Counted from the stretch's first letter, positions 39,892 through 48,233 are shown. The stretch: DNA of 64,000 nt from Eubacteriales bacterium (GCA_030536515.1 JAUNPV010000008.1:57099-121098); one strand, 5' to 3'. Notes: a model not told the origin generated them from the letters alone. Numbers and translations are program-made.

Positions 39892-41391
39892 TCAAACATA
39901 TTTAGCAGCCAGGGTCATAATCTCCTCCTGGGTGGTGTTTGCAGCATCCACCTCACCGGCCACACGGCCGCCGGACATGACGATGATCCGGTCGCACACA
40001 CCCAGCAGCTCCGGCATTTCCGAGGAAACCATCAGCACGGTTTTCCCCTTGTTGGCAAGGTCCAGAATCAGCTGGTAAATTTCGTACTTTGCGCCCACGT
40101 CGATGCCCCGGGTGGGCTCGTCCAGGAGCAGGACCTCCGGCTCTGTCAGCAGCCAGCGGCCGATGATGACCTTCTGCTGGTTGCCGCCGGACAGGCTGCG
40201 GATTTTGGTCTCCTGGGTGGGGGTTTTGGTGTGCATGGCGTCGATATAGCGCTGGGTGTCCTCCCGCTGGGATTTTTCACTGAGGTAGAAGCCCAGCCGC
40301 TTGTGACGCTTCAGGCTGGAAATGACGGTGTTGTCCTTGACGCTGAGGACTCCGAAAATGCCGGTGGCCCGGCGCTCCTCGGTCAGCAGGGCGAAGCCGT
40401 TTTTAATGGACTCGTGGGAGCTGCGGTTCTGGCAGGGCTTGCCGTCCAGGAAGATTTTGCCGTCCTTCCGGGTCCGGATGCCGAAGATGCTCTCCAGCGT
40501 CTCGGTACGGCCGGAGGAATCCAGACCGGCCAGGCCCAGAATCTCGCCCCGGCGGGCCTCGAAGGAGACATTGCGCAGCTGGTTGTACATTCCCGTGATG
40601 CCCTCGACCTTTAAGTAAACCTCGCCGGGCTCGTTGGTCTTGGGCGGGAACTGGTTGGTCAGCTCACGGCCCACCATCAGGCGGATAATGTCGTTCATTT
40701 CCAGCTTGTCCGCCGGCTCGGTGGCCACCCACTGGCCGTCCCGCATGACGGTGATGTAATCGGAGATGCGCTTGATTTCCGCCATTTTGTGGGAGATGTA
40801 GATAATGCCCACGCCCCGGTCCCGGAGCATATTGATGATGCGGAACAGGTGCTCCACCTCCTCCTCCGTCAGCGAGGAGGTCGGCTCGTCGAACACGATG
40901 ACCTTGGAATGGTAGGAAACGGCCTTGGCAATCTCCACCATCTGGCGCTGGGACACGGGCATGGTGCTCATAATCCGGTGGGGGTCCACGTTGATGCCCA
41001 GCTCCTCAAAGACGGCCATGGTGTCGTGGTACATCTTCCGCTCGTTGACGGCAATCCCTCCGATTTTGGGATACCGGCCCAGCCAGATATTGTCCATGAC
41101 GCTGCGCTTCAGGGCCTGGTTCAGCTCCTGATGGACCATGGCCACGCCGTTGTCCAGCGCTTCCTTACTGCTTTTGAAATTGATTTCTTTCCCTTCCAGG
41201 AAAATCTGCCCGCTGTCCTTGTTGTAAATACCGAAAAGACATTTCATCAAGGTGGACTTGCCGGCGCCGTTCTCGCCCATGAGGGCATGAACCGTGCCCC
41301 GCTTCAACTCGAAGTTGACGCCGTCCAGGGCTTTGACGCCCGGGAATGTCTTTGTAATGTCTACCATTTTCAGCAGAACATCGTGCTCCAT
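39892..41391 (-). CDS. mglA: galactose/glucose ABC transporter ATP-binding protein (MglA type)
   Basis: Double ABC ATPase of the CUT2 family, 499 residues, starting [20 protein letters not shown] at 41391. First domain: [10 protein letters not shown] (Walker A near 41), [16 protein letters not shown] and VFDEPTSSL. Second domain: degenerate Walker A region [19 protein letters not shown], signature [15 protein letters not shown] and [15 protein letters not shown]. The second-domain Walker A lacks the usual lysine, which is normal for this family. Confidence 0.96.
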   Translation of the reverse strand: MEHDVLLKMVDITKTFPGVKALDGVNFELKRGTVHALMGENGAGKSTLMKCLFGIYNKDSGQIFLEGKEINFKSSKEALDNGVAMVHQELNQALKRSVMDNIWLGRYPKIGGIAVNERKMYHDTMAVFEELGINVDPHRIMSTMPVSQRQMVEIAKAVSYHSKVIVFDEPTSSLTEEEVEHLFRIINMLRDRGVGIIYISHKMAEIKRISDYITVMRDGQWVATEPADKLEMNDIIRLMVGRELTNQFPPKTNEPGEVYLKVEGITGMYNQLRNVSFEARRGEILGLAGLDSSGRTETLESIFGIRTRKDGKIFLDGKPCQNRSSHESIKNGFALLTEERRATGIFGVLSVKDNTVISSLKRHKRLGFYLSEKSQREDTQRYIDAMHTKTPTQETKIRSLSGGNQQKVIIGRWLLTEPEVLLLDEPTRGIDVGAKYEIYQLILDLANKGKTVLMVSSEMPELLGVCDRIIVMSGGRVAGEVDAANTTQEEIMTLAAKYV

Positions 41392-41506
41392 ATTGCGTTT
41401 CTCCCTTTCCAAAGATGCTGTGTTGGGTGCCGGCTGCTCAGACAGCCGGCGGTAAACCCGCCCGGACCATCGCCCGCCGGGCTTGCCCCGCTGCCTCAAG
41501 ATAGAC

Positions 41507-41593
41507 AGCGGTAAGTACCGCTCAGCAAAAAGAGCGGTATTTACCGTTATCCACCTGAAAAATGGGCAGCTGCCGCCGGAACGGCAGCTGCCC
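41507..41593 (-). terminator. two hairpins between mglB and mglA, the first a terminator
   Basis: On the minus strand GGGCAGCTGCCG/CGGCAGCTGCCC (41564-41593, 12-bp stem) begins 14 bases after the mglB stop and is followed by ATTTTTC. A second, imperfect 17-bp stem (41507-41548, AACGGTAAATACCGCTC against a near match) follows. This probably lowers expression of mglA-mglC relative to the binding protein. Confidence 0.8.
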
Positions 41594-41607
41594 GGATACT
41601 CAGGGAA

Positions 41608-42771
41608 TTATTCGCCGGTGTAGGGAGCGTAGGCGACGAACAGCTTGCTGGCGCAGTCCTCGGCCAGGCTGAAGCGCTCGTCGGACAGGCCGGCCAGAGC
41701 GTCCACGGGAGCGGTGCCCTCGGCGATGGCCTTGACGGTCTGGGCCACGGCCACGGCCATGCCCACGGCATCCTGCTTGATGGTGCCGGTCATGGCACCG
41801 TCAGCAATCAGAGCCTTTGCATTGTCGGTAGCGTCAACGCCGAAGACGGGGATCAGATGTGCGCCTTCCTTGTTGTAGCCCTTCTCCTGCAGAGAAGCGA
41901 CCACGCCCTCGGCCATGCCGTCGTTGTTGCAGATGACCAGCTCGATGGCGTTGCCGGCAGCCTCGTTGTAGGTAACGAAGTTGGTGTCCATGTACTCCTT
42001 GGCAGCAGCAGCGGACCAAGCGCCGCCCTGGTCAACCTGGTAGCAGTCGGGGTTGGAAGCGTCGAAGTACTGCAGAGCGGGCTTGCCGCCGGCAGTCAGA
42101 ACCAGGTTGGCATCCTCAACGCCGTACTGGGTGCGGAAGATGGCCTCCACGTTGGCCTCGTCGCCCTTCATCATGGCGTAGGAGATGATGCCGTCGCCGT
42201 TCAGGTCAACATCATCGTAGTTGGCCATCAGGTACTCGCCGATCATCTTGCCCTGCATATGGCCGGCGGCGGGAGCGTCGGTGCCGATGAAGCAGGTGGT
42301 GGGGTTGGCCTCCAGCACGGGCAGCTCAGAGCCGTCGGTGCCGATGGCACGGTTGAAGAACACCACGGGGATGGAGCCGGCAGCAGCCAGGATGTCCTCG
42401 GCGGTGTCGATGGCGCCGGAGGTGACCTGGTTGACCACCAGGATGTCAGCGCCGCCGGCAATAGCGGTCTTGATCTGGTCCAGCTGCTTGGCCTGATCGT
42501 TGGCGGCGAACTGGTTGTCGTACTCCACATTGCCCAGAGCGTCCAGCTCCTTGTTCATGGCATCACGGACGGAGCTCAGATAAACGTCGCTCTCATCGTA
42601 CCAGAACACGGAAACCTTCACGGACTCAGCGGCGGGAGCTGCGGGAGCCTCGGTAGCGGGGGCGTCGGCAGCGGGAGCCTGGGTGGTGGCGGGGGTCTCA
42701 GTCTTGCCGCCGCAGGCAGCCAGGGTCAGAGCCATGGCCAGGACCAGCAGCATTGCAATAATCTTCTTCAT
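41608..42771 (-). CDS. mglB: galactose/glucose-binding lipoprotein (MglB type)
   Basis: Sugar-binding lipoprotein that feeds the MglA/MglC importer. The start at 42771 (MKKIIAMLLVLAMALTLAAC) has AGGAGG upstream and shows a lipobox LAAC at about 17-20, then an Ala/Pro/Thr linker (about 22-50). The 387-residue protein matches type I periplasmic-binding folds. The segment DLNGDGIISY followed by a distant Glu resembles the calcium loop of Escherichia coli MglB, which supports galactose/glucose over ribose as ligand. Confidence 0.93.
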   Translation of the reverse strand: MKKIIAMLLVLAMALTLAACGGKTETPATTQAPAADAPATEAPAAPAAESVKVSVFWYDESDVYLSSVRDAMNKELDALGNVEYDNQFAANDQAKQLDQIKTAIAGGADILVVNQVTSGAIDTAEDILAAAGSIPVVFFNRAIGTDGSELPVLEANPTTCFIGTDAPAAGHMQGKMIGEYLMANYDDVDLNGDGIISYAMMKGDEANVEAIFRTQYGVEDANLVLTAGGKPALQYFDASNPDCYQVDQGGAWSAAAAKEYMDTNFVTYNEAAGNAIELVICNNDGMAEGVVASLQEKGYNKEGAHLIPVFGVDATDNAKALIADGAMTGTIKQDAVGMAVAVAQTVKAIAEGTAPVDALAGLSDERFSLAEDCASKLFVAYAPYTGE

Positions 42772-42959
42772 TATGTTTCCTCCTATAATGAATAGTTTGA
42801 TATGCTCATCGGCGCACTGCGCCGGTAAAGCCAAAATAGGATTGTTCTCCCCTGGGGAGAACAAAAAAGGACGTCCTTTTTTGTCGGGTTATTAAAATTT
42901 TTAGTGCATATTCGTTAAGTAAGTATTAACACTATACCACTTCACGGATTCAATGTAAA
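42772..42959 (-). promoter_or_regulatory. mglB promoter and structured leader
   Basis: On the minus strand TTTACA (42954-42959), 17 bases, TATAGT (42931-42936). The leader of about 150 bases holds two perfect palindromes: AAAAAAGGAC/GTCCTTTTTT (42864-42883) and GTTCTCCCC/GGGGAGAAC (about 42843-42861). They may act as an early attenuator or stabiliser; no known riboswitch is recognised. Confidence 0.65.
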
Positions 42960-43162
42960 GAGAATCTTATTTTTTCGGCGTTAAGCCGAAATGCGGGGTT
43001 TTCTTTTGTGCACTATCCATAAATTGTCTTTTTATGACGCACATTGTTCTCTTGTGGAACACATTCCAACTGCCCCGCCCCGACCCCTCCGGCGGCGTAT
43101 TGTCCAAAATCAACTTTTTTCATCCCCATTTCGCCACTGCCCACCCCGAGGCCCCCGGGACC

Positions 43163-43191
43163 TTGACTTTGGGGCTGTTTCGTATTATAGT
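43163..43191 (+). promoter_or_regulatory. promoter of the YitT-family gene
   Basis: TTGACT (43163-43168), 17 bases, TATAGT (43186-43191), 32 bases before the start codon. Confidence 0.65.
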
Positions 43192-43222
43192 GTATTATAA
43201 TATTTCAAAAAGGAAGGTTCCC

Positions 43223-43825
43223 GTGTTTCGTAAAATTCCCTGGGGCAGGGTCTGCTCCAACATTCTTGGAAGTGCCATTTTGGCCTTTGGCCTGTATAAC
43301 GTCCACGCCCTGTCCGGGGTCACCGAGGGTGGCATTCTGGGCATGACTCTGCTGCTGCGCCACTGGCTGGGCATCTCCCCGGCCCTGTCGGGCTTTGTGA
43401 TGAACGCCGCCTGCTACTGCCTGGGGCTGCGGGTGCTGGGCCGGGGGTTTCTGGCCTGCTCCGCCCTGAGTGGCGGGTGCTTCTCCCTGTTTTACGGCCT
43501 GTTCGAGCAGTTCCCGCCTCTGTGGCCCCAGCTGGCCGCCATGCCCCTCACCGCCGCCGTGGTCGGCGCCCTGTTCGTGGGCGTGGGCGTGGGCCTGTGC
43601 GTCCGGGCCGGCGGCGCCCCCAGCGGCGACGACGCCCTGGCCATGACCCTCAGCAAGGCCCTCCGCTGGGACATCCGCTGGGCATACCTGGCCAGCGACC
43701 TCATCGTCCTGGCCCTCTCCGCCACCTACCTGGATTACAAACGCCTGATTCTGTCCCTGCTGACGGTGGTCCTGTCGGGACAGGTGATTGGGGTGGTCCA
43801 GGGGTTTTCTTGGAAGGGGAAATAA
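43223..43825 (+). CDS. YitT-family membrane protein
   Basis: A 200-residue integral membrane protein with about five hydrophobic segments. I choose the GTG at 43223 (next residues FRKIPWGRVCSNILG) because AAGGAAGG lies 6 bases upstream. The N-terminal part has the YitT-like pattern AFGLYNVHALSGVTEGGILG, and the central GVGLCVRAGGAPSGDDALAM matches the family's conserved glycine-rich loop. The C-terminal DUF2179 domain of longer YitT proteins is absent. The role is unknown. Confidence 0.85.
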   Translation: MFRKIPWGRVCSNILGSAILAFGLYNVHALSGVTEGGILGMTLLLRHWLGISPALSGFVMNAACYCLGLRVLGRGFLACSALSGGCFSLFYGLFEQFPPLWPQLAAMPLTAAVVGALFVGVGVGLCVRAGGAPSGDDALAMTLSKALRWDIRWAYLASDLIVLALSATYLDYKRLILSLLTVVLSGQVIGVVQGFSWKGK

Positions 43826-43868
43826 ATGAGTGCCGCCCTCCCGTCCGACGATGATATAAAACTGAGTA

Positions 43869-43996
43869 TGTCATTGCGAACCATGCCGCAGCATGGTGTG
43901 GCAATCCGTTCTCTGTGGCGCAATGCGCCACGCCATGCTTTGCATGGCAGGAAATACGGATTGCCACGCCAGTTTGAGAACTGGCTCGCAATGACA
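43869..43996. repeat. four-way-junction palindromic repeat (TCATTGCGA family), best-formed copy
   Basis: Outer arms TGTCATTGCGA (43869) and TCGCAATGACA (43986); left hairpin ACCATGC/GCATGGT; inner arms GTGGCAATCCG/CGGATTGCCAC; right hairpin GCCAGTT/AACTGGC. The apical part holds GTGGCG/CGCCAC and GCCATGC/GCATGGC. The side hairpins differ from other copies yet keep pairing. Confidence 0.87.
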
Positions 43997-44038
43997 TACT
44001 TCGTTTCTTGCCATCATTCGGACAGGAGGGCGGCTCCT

Positions 44039-44836
44039 TCACCGCCGTGCCTTGCGAAGAAGCCAGACATATCGGCCGGTTTCTTCCCTGCTCCAATGGT
44101 AGTTTCCGTAGACCTCCGCCACCTCAAACCCGCACAGTTCAATCAGATACAGCATCTCCTGCTTATAGGTCTGGCGCATTTTCAGCGGGCGGATGCGCTG
44201 GCCGATTTTCTTCCCAGCCTCGTCAAAGGTTTCAAACTTCCAGTTTCCGCCCATGATCTGGGTCAGCGGGTCATAGGAGATGGCATTGTAAATTTTCTCT
44301 CTGTACCCCTGCTTGTTCACATATTCCAGCCGCAGGGAGTAATCGTCCTCTTTCGTCTGCATTTGCTCTGCCTGGAATACCGGGTGAGGCGCAAAGGTGT
44401 TCAGCGTCAGAACCCCGTCCTCCGTCAGATTCTCCCGGATGTTCAGCAGAGCCTTTCTTTGCAGCTCCGGGGTCAGCAGGTGCATAAAGCCGCTGCGGGC
44501 AATGATAGCCAGGGAGTATTTTCTGCCGCTGTGAAACGCCGTCATATCCGCCGGGAAAATGTTCAGGTTCAGTCCCATAGCCCGGGCCTTCTCCCTTGCC
44601 ACATTGCACATAGGCTCCGACAGGTCCGTGCCGTCGATGTCAATGCCCGCCTTCGCCAGATGCAGCAGAACCGCCCCCGTTCCGCAGGCAATATCCACGG
44701 TCCCATGCTGTCCGTACCTCCTTGCCAGCTCCAGATAGAAGTCCCGGAAGCCCTCGTAGTTGTCATGCTCCCGGTACATCACCTCCAGATAGCGGTCGTA
44801 ATTTTCGGCAACATCCTGATAATCGTGCAAATCCAT
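44039..44836 (-). CDS. class I SAM-dependent methyltransferase
   Basis: A 265-residue cytoplasmic protein starting MDLHDYQDVAENYDRYLEVM at 44836, with GGGAGGAA upstream. The SAM-binding motif is VDIACGTGAVLLHLAKAG (about residues 46-63), followed by DGTDLSEPM and MTAFHSGRKYSLAIIAR. The substrate is unknown; the fold resembles small-molecule methyltransferases. It is preceded by a T-box leader, unusual for a methyltransferase. Confidence 0.88.
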   Translation of the reverse strand: MDLHDYQDVAENYDRYLEVMYREHDNYEGFRDFYLELARRYGQHGTVDIACGTGAVLLHLAKAGIDIDGTDLSEPMCNVAREKARAMGLNLNIFPADMTAFHSGRKYSLAIIARSGFMHLLTPELQRKALLNIRENLTEDGVLTLNTFAPHPVFQAEQMQTKEDDYSLRLEYVNKQGYREKIYNAISYDPLTQIMGGNWKFETFDEAGKKIGQRIRPLKMRQTYKQEMLYLIELCGFEVAEVYGNYHWSREETGRYVWLLRKARR

Positions 44837-44864
44837 AACCGTTCCTCCCATTCTGAATTTTGTG

Positions 44865-45140
44865 TAAAATAAAAGCACCCTTGACAGGACACAGACACAC
44901 TGTCTCCTGTCAAGGGTGCATTCCAAACAACGCACGGTTCCACCTTGATTTTTCACTCGTCGGATTCCAACAAATCCTATTCTTTAACGCAGAAATACGG
45001 CAACGCTTACTGCGGCTTCGGCATTGCAGCTCAGGAACGGTTTTCCCCTCTGCCTCCCATAAGGAACTTACAGCAAACGTTCCCCTCTCTGAATGTTCCG
45101 CAGAAGCTACTCTTTTCCCTCATAGCCTTCTTTGTATATT
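44865..45140 (-). promoter_or_regulatory. T-box leader controlling the methyltransferase gene
   Basis: On the minus strand the leader has the T-box core AGGTGGAACCGTGCG (44931-44945), a stem-I-like region with GAGTAG, CAGAGAGGGGAAC and GCTGTAAG, and then a terminator: GCACCCTTGACAGG/CCTGTCAAGGGTGC (44875-44919) followed by TTTTATTTTAC. T-box RNAs sense uncharged tRNA. I could not assign the specifier codon with confidence; the 3' side of stem I (about 45035-45062) should contain it. Confidence 0.85.
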
Positions 45141-45146
45141 AAAGTA

Positions 45147-45175
45147 AGTTTAGCACAGGAAACAGAGCTTGTCAA
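45147..45175 (-). promoter_or_regulatory. promoter of the T-box leader
   Basis: On the minus strand TTGACA (45170-45175), 17 bases, TAAACT (45147-45152). Confidence 0.7.
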
Positions 45176-45224
45176 TTCAGTGATAGGGATTATCAGCGGC
45201 TGGATATTGCTCACGGTTGGTTTC

Positions 45225-45401
45225 GTGAAATATTTTGCTTGCCGCAAAATGTGAAATATCAGCTTGCGCTGATGTGAAATATTCTGCTTACGCAGAATGT
45301 GAAATGAAATAAATCCACCCACGCCCGCAGGCATTTCACGCTGCACAGCAGCATTTCACGTGCGAAGCACATTTCACAAATCCCGAAGGGATTTATTTCA
45401 C
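45225..45401. repeat. hairpin ladder with inverted GTGAAAT/ATTTCAC rungs
   Basis: GTGAAAT occurs at 45225, 45251, 45274 and 45299; its complement ATTTCAC at 45333, 45353, 45371 and 45395. The gaps are each exactly one hairpin: ATTTTGC/GCAAAAT, ATCAGC/GCTGAT and ATTCTGC/GCAGAAT on the left, GCTGC/GCAGC, GTGC/GCAC and AAATCCC/GGGATTT on the right. Pairing the words in nested order gives four rungs joined by three four-way junctions. No coding sequence is credible here. It lies between the T-box promoter and tRNA-Gln. Confidence 0.85.
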
Positions 45402-45402
45402 T

Positions 45403-45632
45403 GAATCCCTCATCCTCTGCCGGCGAAAGCGCAGAGGATGAGGGATTCGATTGCCGAATTTCCCTTCCGTGGGACGGGAAATTCGTAAGGTGGTCGGCCA
45501 GTTTTTGAACTGGCCTCCCCCAACCTGCCACTGGCAGGTCGGATTTTATCGGTTCGAATCCCTCATCCTCTGCCATAAAAAACGCCGCCCGGTCGGGCGG
45601 CGTTTTTTATGGCAGAGGATGAGGGATTCGAA
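45403..45632. repeat. alternating inverted copies of the tRNA-Gln 3' end with an enclosed cloverleaf
   Basis: The sequence GAATCCCTCATCCTCTGC (T-arm/acceptor end of tRNA-Gln) occurs at 45403 (plus), 45431 (as complement), 45556 (plus) and, inside the true tRNA, at 45613-45630 (complement). Copies 45431-45450 and 45554-45573 pair over 20 bp and enclose three hairpins: CGAATTTCCC/GGGAAATTCG, GGCCAGTT/AACTGGCC and ACCTGCC/GGCAGGT. 45553-45590 and 45595-45632 form a perfect 38-bp inverted repeat that includes the tRNA terminator. Confidence 0.85.
45575..45610 (-). terminator. terminator of tRNA-Gln
   Basis: AAAAAACGCCGCCC pairs with GGGCGGCGTTTTTT around a GGTC loop, directly at the tRNA 3' end on the minus strand. 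It is symmetrical and also works on the plus strand. Confidence 0.92.
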
Positions 45633-45684
45633 CCCCCGCAAACGGAGTCAGAGTCCGGTGTGCTACCGTTACACAAATCCTCTA
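45610..45684 (-). tRNA. tRNA-Gln (anticodon CTG)
   Basis: A 75-nt tRNA including an encoded CCA. Read on the minus strand: acceptor TAGAGGA with TCCTCTG, D-arm with GTGTAACGGTAGCAC, anticodon arm CCGGACT-CTG-ACTCCG with central CTG (reads CAG), T-arm GCGGGGGTTCGAATCCC. It has its own promoter and terminator. It is the only intact tRNA in the window. Confidence 0.95.
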
Positions 45685-45696
45685 TCTGCTGGGTCT

Positions 45697-45724
45697 ATTA
45701 TATGCAGGTTTCGGGAAAAGTCAA
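45697..45724 (-). promoter_or_regulatory. promoter of tRNA-Gln
   Basis: On the minus strand TTGACT (45719-45724), 16 bases, TATAAT (45697-45702). Confidence 0.7.
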
Positions 45725-45743
45725 GGGTTATTTTGAAAATCAG

Positions 45744-46298
45744 TCAAAATGATTCTTCCCAGGGGAAGGGCTTGCCCTTCAGCACGCTGTTTTTCAGGTA
45801 GGAGAAGGTCTCCTTCTCGCCCTTCTGTGCCAGCATTTGCAGGATGTAGTGAAGCTCCCGGCGGGTTTTTTCGTGCATCAGCTCCCGCTCCCGGCTGGAC
45901 TCGAAGTAGCGCAGGGCGGAGTCGTCCCGGTAGCGGCTGCCCTGGTAGGTCATGCAGGCGGCCCGGCGGTCCATGACCATTTCCACCAGGTATTTCCGGG
46001 GCATGGGGATGGACTCATAGTTGCGGGTCTGGCGGTTCATGTCCGTCCAGTATTCGTAGTGGTGGCGGTTGCGGCCCTTGTGGTGCATCCAGGCCTCGCT
46101 GTAGCCCTTGTCCTCCCGCTCGGCGGCGTTGGGGCTGCGGTTGCCCTGGTAGTATTTTGCCCCCTCCAGAAACTCCGTGGGGGAATATTTGGAAAGATCA
46201 TGGGTCAGTCCCTGCCAGTAAAGCCCCACCCGAAAGCACCCCCGGCACACCAAAATGCGGTGATGGGTGATGGTTTTAAAGTGCTGCCACGGTTTCAT
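45744..46298 (-). CDS. DUF5662-like protein
   Basis: A 184-residue protein starting MKPWQHFKTITHHRILVCRG at 46298, with GAGGAAGG upstream. It is rich in His, Trp and Tyr: WMHHKGRNRHHYEYWTDMNR and LTHDLSKYSPTEFLEGAKYY look like metal- or nucleotide-binding segments, reminiscent of HD-like folds. The family is common in gut Clostridia, also on phages, but its function is not known. It has no visible operon partner. Confidence 0.75.
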   Translation of the reverse strand: MKPWQHFKTITHHRILVCRGCFRVGLYWQGLTHDLSKYSPTEFLEGAKYYQGNRSPNAAEREDKGYSEAWMHHKGRNRHHYEYWTDMNRQTRNYESIPMPRKYLVEMVMDRRAACMTYQGSRYRDDSALRYFESSRERELMHEKTRRELHYILQMLAQKGEKETFSYLKNSVLKGKPFPWEESF

Positions 46299-46331
46299 GC
46301 GGTCCTTCCTCTCCAAAAAATTACACATTCC

Positions 46332-46428
46332 GTAGGGAACGGATTTATCCGTTCCGCCTTGCATCGCCCCGGGTGTCACACCGTGCCATGGGCACGGTGT
46401 GACCGGAACGGATAAATCCGTTCCCTAC
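46332..46428. repeat. GTAG-foot inverted pair with internal hairpin
   Basis: 46332-46355 (plus) and 46405-46428 (minus) are exact inverted copies of the GGAACGGA element. Between them is TCACACCGTGCC/GGCACGGTGTGA. The pair can fold as two small hairpins or one 24-bp outer stem. It lies between prfC and the DUF5662 gene. Confidence 0.85.
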
Positions 46429-46436
46429 AGGGGGTA

Positions 46437-48029
46437 TCAGCCCTCGGATACCACGATTTCGCTGACTTTCAGGCCGGGATTGCGGCGGCAGGTGAAGTCG
46501 ATGGCCCAGAAGCTGGAAAATACCAGCAGGCTCCGGCCCCGGTAGTCCTCCAGCAGCTCTGCGTCGCTGCCCAGGTTCATGTCCTCCAGGTCCCCGGGGT
46601 AGGCGTCGATGAGGCGGATTTCCTCATAGGGCAGGTTCTCCATCCGAAGCTCCACGCCGTACTCGTTTTTCATCCGGTACTGGAACACCTCCAGCTGCAA
46701 AACGCCCACAACGCCCACGATGACCTCCTCCATGCCGGAGTTCGGCACCTTGAAAATCTGAATGGCACCCTCCTGGGCAATCTGCTCGGTGCCCTTGACG
46801 AACTGCTTGCGCTTCATGGAGTCCTTGGCGGACACCCGGCAGAAGTGCTCCGGGGCAAAGGTGGGGATGCCGGAATACCGGAACTTTTTGCCGGGGGTGG
46901 TGATGGTGTCGCCGATGGAGAAAATGCCCGGGTCGAACACACCGATAACGTCGCCGGCGTAGGCCTCCTCCACAATCTCCCGCTCGGCGGCCATCAGCTG
47001 CTGGGGCTGGCTCAGCCGCATTTTTCTGCCCCCCTGGACGTGGTAATACTCGCTGTCCCGCTGGAATTTGCCGGAGCAGATGCGCATAAAGGCCAGGCGG
47101 TCCCGGTGGGCCTTGTTCATGTTTGCCTGGATTTTGAACACAAAGGCGGAAAAATCCGGGCTGAAGGTGTCAATCACGCCGCAGTCGGCCTCCCGGGCCA
47201 GGGGCGGCGGGGTCAGCTTCAGGAAGTTTTCCAGGAAGGGCTCGATGCCGAAGTTGGTCAGGGCGGAGCCAAAGAAGGTGGGCGACAGCTGGCCGTTTTT
47301 GACGGCCTCCATGTCCATCTCCCGTCCGGCGGACAGCAGCTCCACGTCGTCAATCAGCTGCCGGTGCTTGCTTTCGCTGTCCAGCAGCTGGGCCACCTGG
47401 GGGTCATAGAGGTCAATTTCCAGCTTGTCGGCCCGGCTCCGGCCGCCCTGGCCGGAGAAGAACAGCAGCTCGCCCCGCTCCCGGTCGTAAACGCCCCTAA
47501 AATCCTTGCCGCAGCCGATGGGCCAGTTCATGGCGTAGGTCTCGATGCCCAGCTCCCGCTCCACCTCGTCCAGCAGGTCGAAGGGGTCCTTGGTCTCCCG
47601 GTCCATTTTGTTGACGAAGGTGAAAATGGGAATGTGCCGCATGGCGCAGACCTTAAAGAGCTTCCGGGTCTGGGGCTCCACGCCCTTGGCCCCGTCGATG
47701 ACCATGACGGCGGCATCGGCGGCCATGAGGGTCCGGTAGGTGTCCTCGGAGAAGTCCTGGTGGCCGGGGGTATCCAGGATGTTGATACAGAAGCCGCCGT
47801 ACTGGAACTGCATCACAGACGAGGTGACGGAAATGCCGCGCTGCTTTTCAATCTCCATCCAGTCGGAGGTGGCGGCACGGGAATTTTTCTTGCCCTTGAC
47901 CACGCCCGCCTGGGCGATGGCGCCGCCGTAGAGCAGGAATTTTTCGGTGAGGGTGGTTTTACCGGCGTCAGGGTGGGAAATAATGGCAAAGGTTCTGCGC
48001 CGGGAGATTTCTTCTACTAAATTAGACAT
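46437..48029 (-). CDS. prfC: peptide chain release factor 3
   Basis: GTPase that recycles RF1/RF2 after peptide release. The 530-residue protein starts MSNLVEEISRRRTFAIISHP. It has SHPDAGKTTLTEK (G1), RGISVTSSVMQF (switch I), DTPGHQDF (G3) and NKMD (G4), and the RF3 C-terminal region ending WAIDFTCRRNPGLKVSEIVV. AGGAGG precedes the ATG. Length is normal. Confidence 0.97.
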   Translation of the reverse strand: MSNLVEEISRRRTFAIISHPDAGKTTLTEKFLLYGGAIAQAGVVKGKKNSRAATSDWMEIEKQRGISVTSSVMQFQYGGFCINILDTPGHQDFSEDTYRTLMAADAAVMVIDGAKGVEPQTRKLFKVCAMRHIPIFTFVNKMDRETKDPFDLLDEVERELGIETYAMNWPIGCGKDFRGVYDRERGELLFFSGQGGRSRADKLEIDLYDPQVAQLLDSESKHRQLIDDVELLSAGREMDMEAVKNGQLSPTFFGSALTNFGIEPFLENFLKLTPPPLAREADCGVIDTFSPDFSAFVFKIQANMNKAHRDRLAFMRICSGKFQRDSEYYHVQGGRKMRLSQPQQLMAAEREIVEEAYAGDVIGVFDPGIFSIGDTITTPGKKFRYSGIPTFAPEHFCRVSAKDSMKRKQFVKGTEQIAQEGAIQIFKVPNSGMEEVIVGVVGVLQLEVFQYRMKNEYGVELRMENLPYEEIRLIDAYPGDLEDMNLGSDAELLEDYRGRSLLVFSSFWAIDFTCRRNPGLKVSEIVVSEG

Positions 48030-48184
48030 AATATCCTCCTAAAAATTATCTTTTTTTCAGGAGGAACCTAGGGCGGAAAGGGAAATCGCATACGGGCCTC
48101 CAATCGTTTCGTTTACTGCATAACAAATCAGCTTATTTTACCACAGTTTTCCCAAAGATACAAGGGGCAAAATCGTCTTTTCTG

Positions 48185-48213
48185 TTGACCGCCGCTGCTT
48201 TTCATGGTATGCT
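48185..48213 (+). promoter_or_regulatory. promoter of the first lipoprotein gene
   Basis: TTGACC (48185-48190), 17 bases, TATGCT (48208-48213), about 20 bases before the start codon. Confidence 0.65.
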
Positions 48214-48233
48214 AATGGTGGAGGTGTATTATT

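Noticed and set aside
45225-45401. Possible CRISPR array because a short word recurs at 23-26 base intervals
   Set aside because: The recurring word is only 7 bases, it inverts halfway, and every interval is a perfect hairpin; no cas genes are in the window.
45501-45575. Possible second tRNA on the plus strand ending at the GGTTCGAATCC motif
   Set aside because: Only the T-arm and acceptor 3' half are present; there is no matching 5' acceptor, D-arm or anticodon arm.
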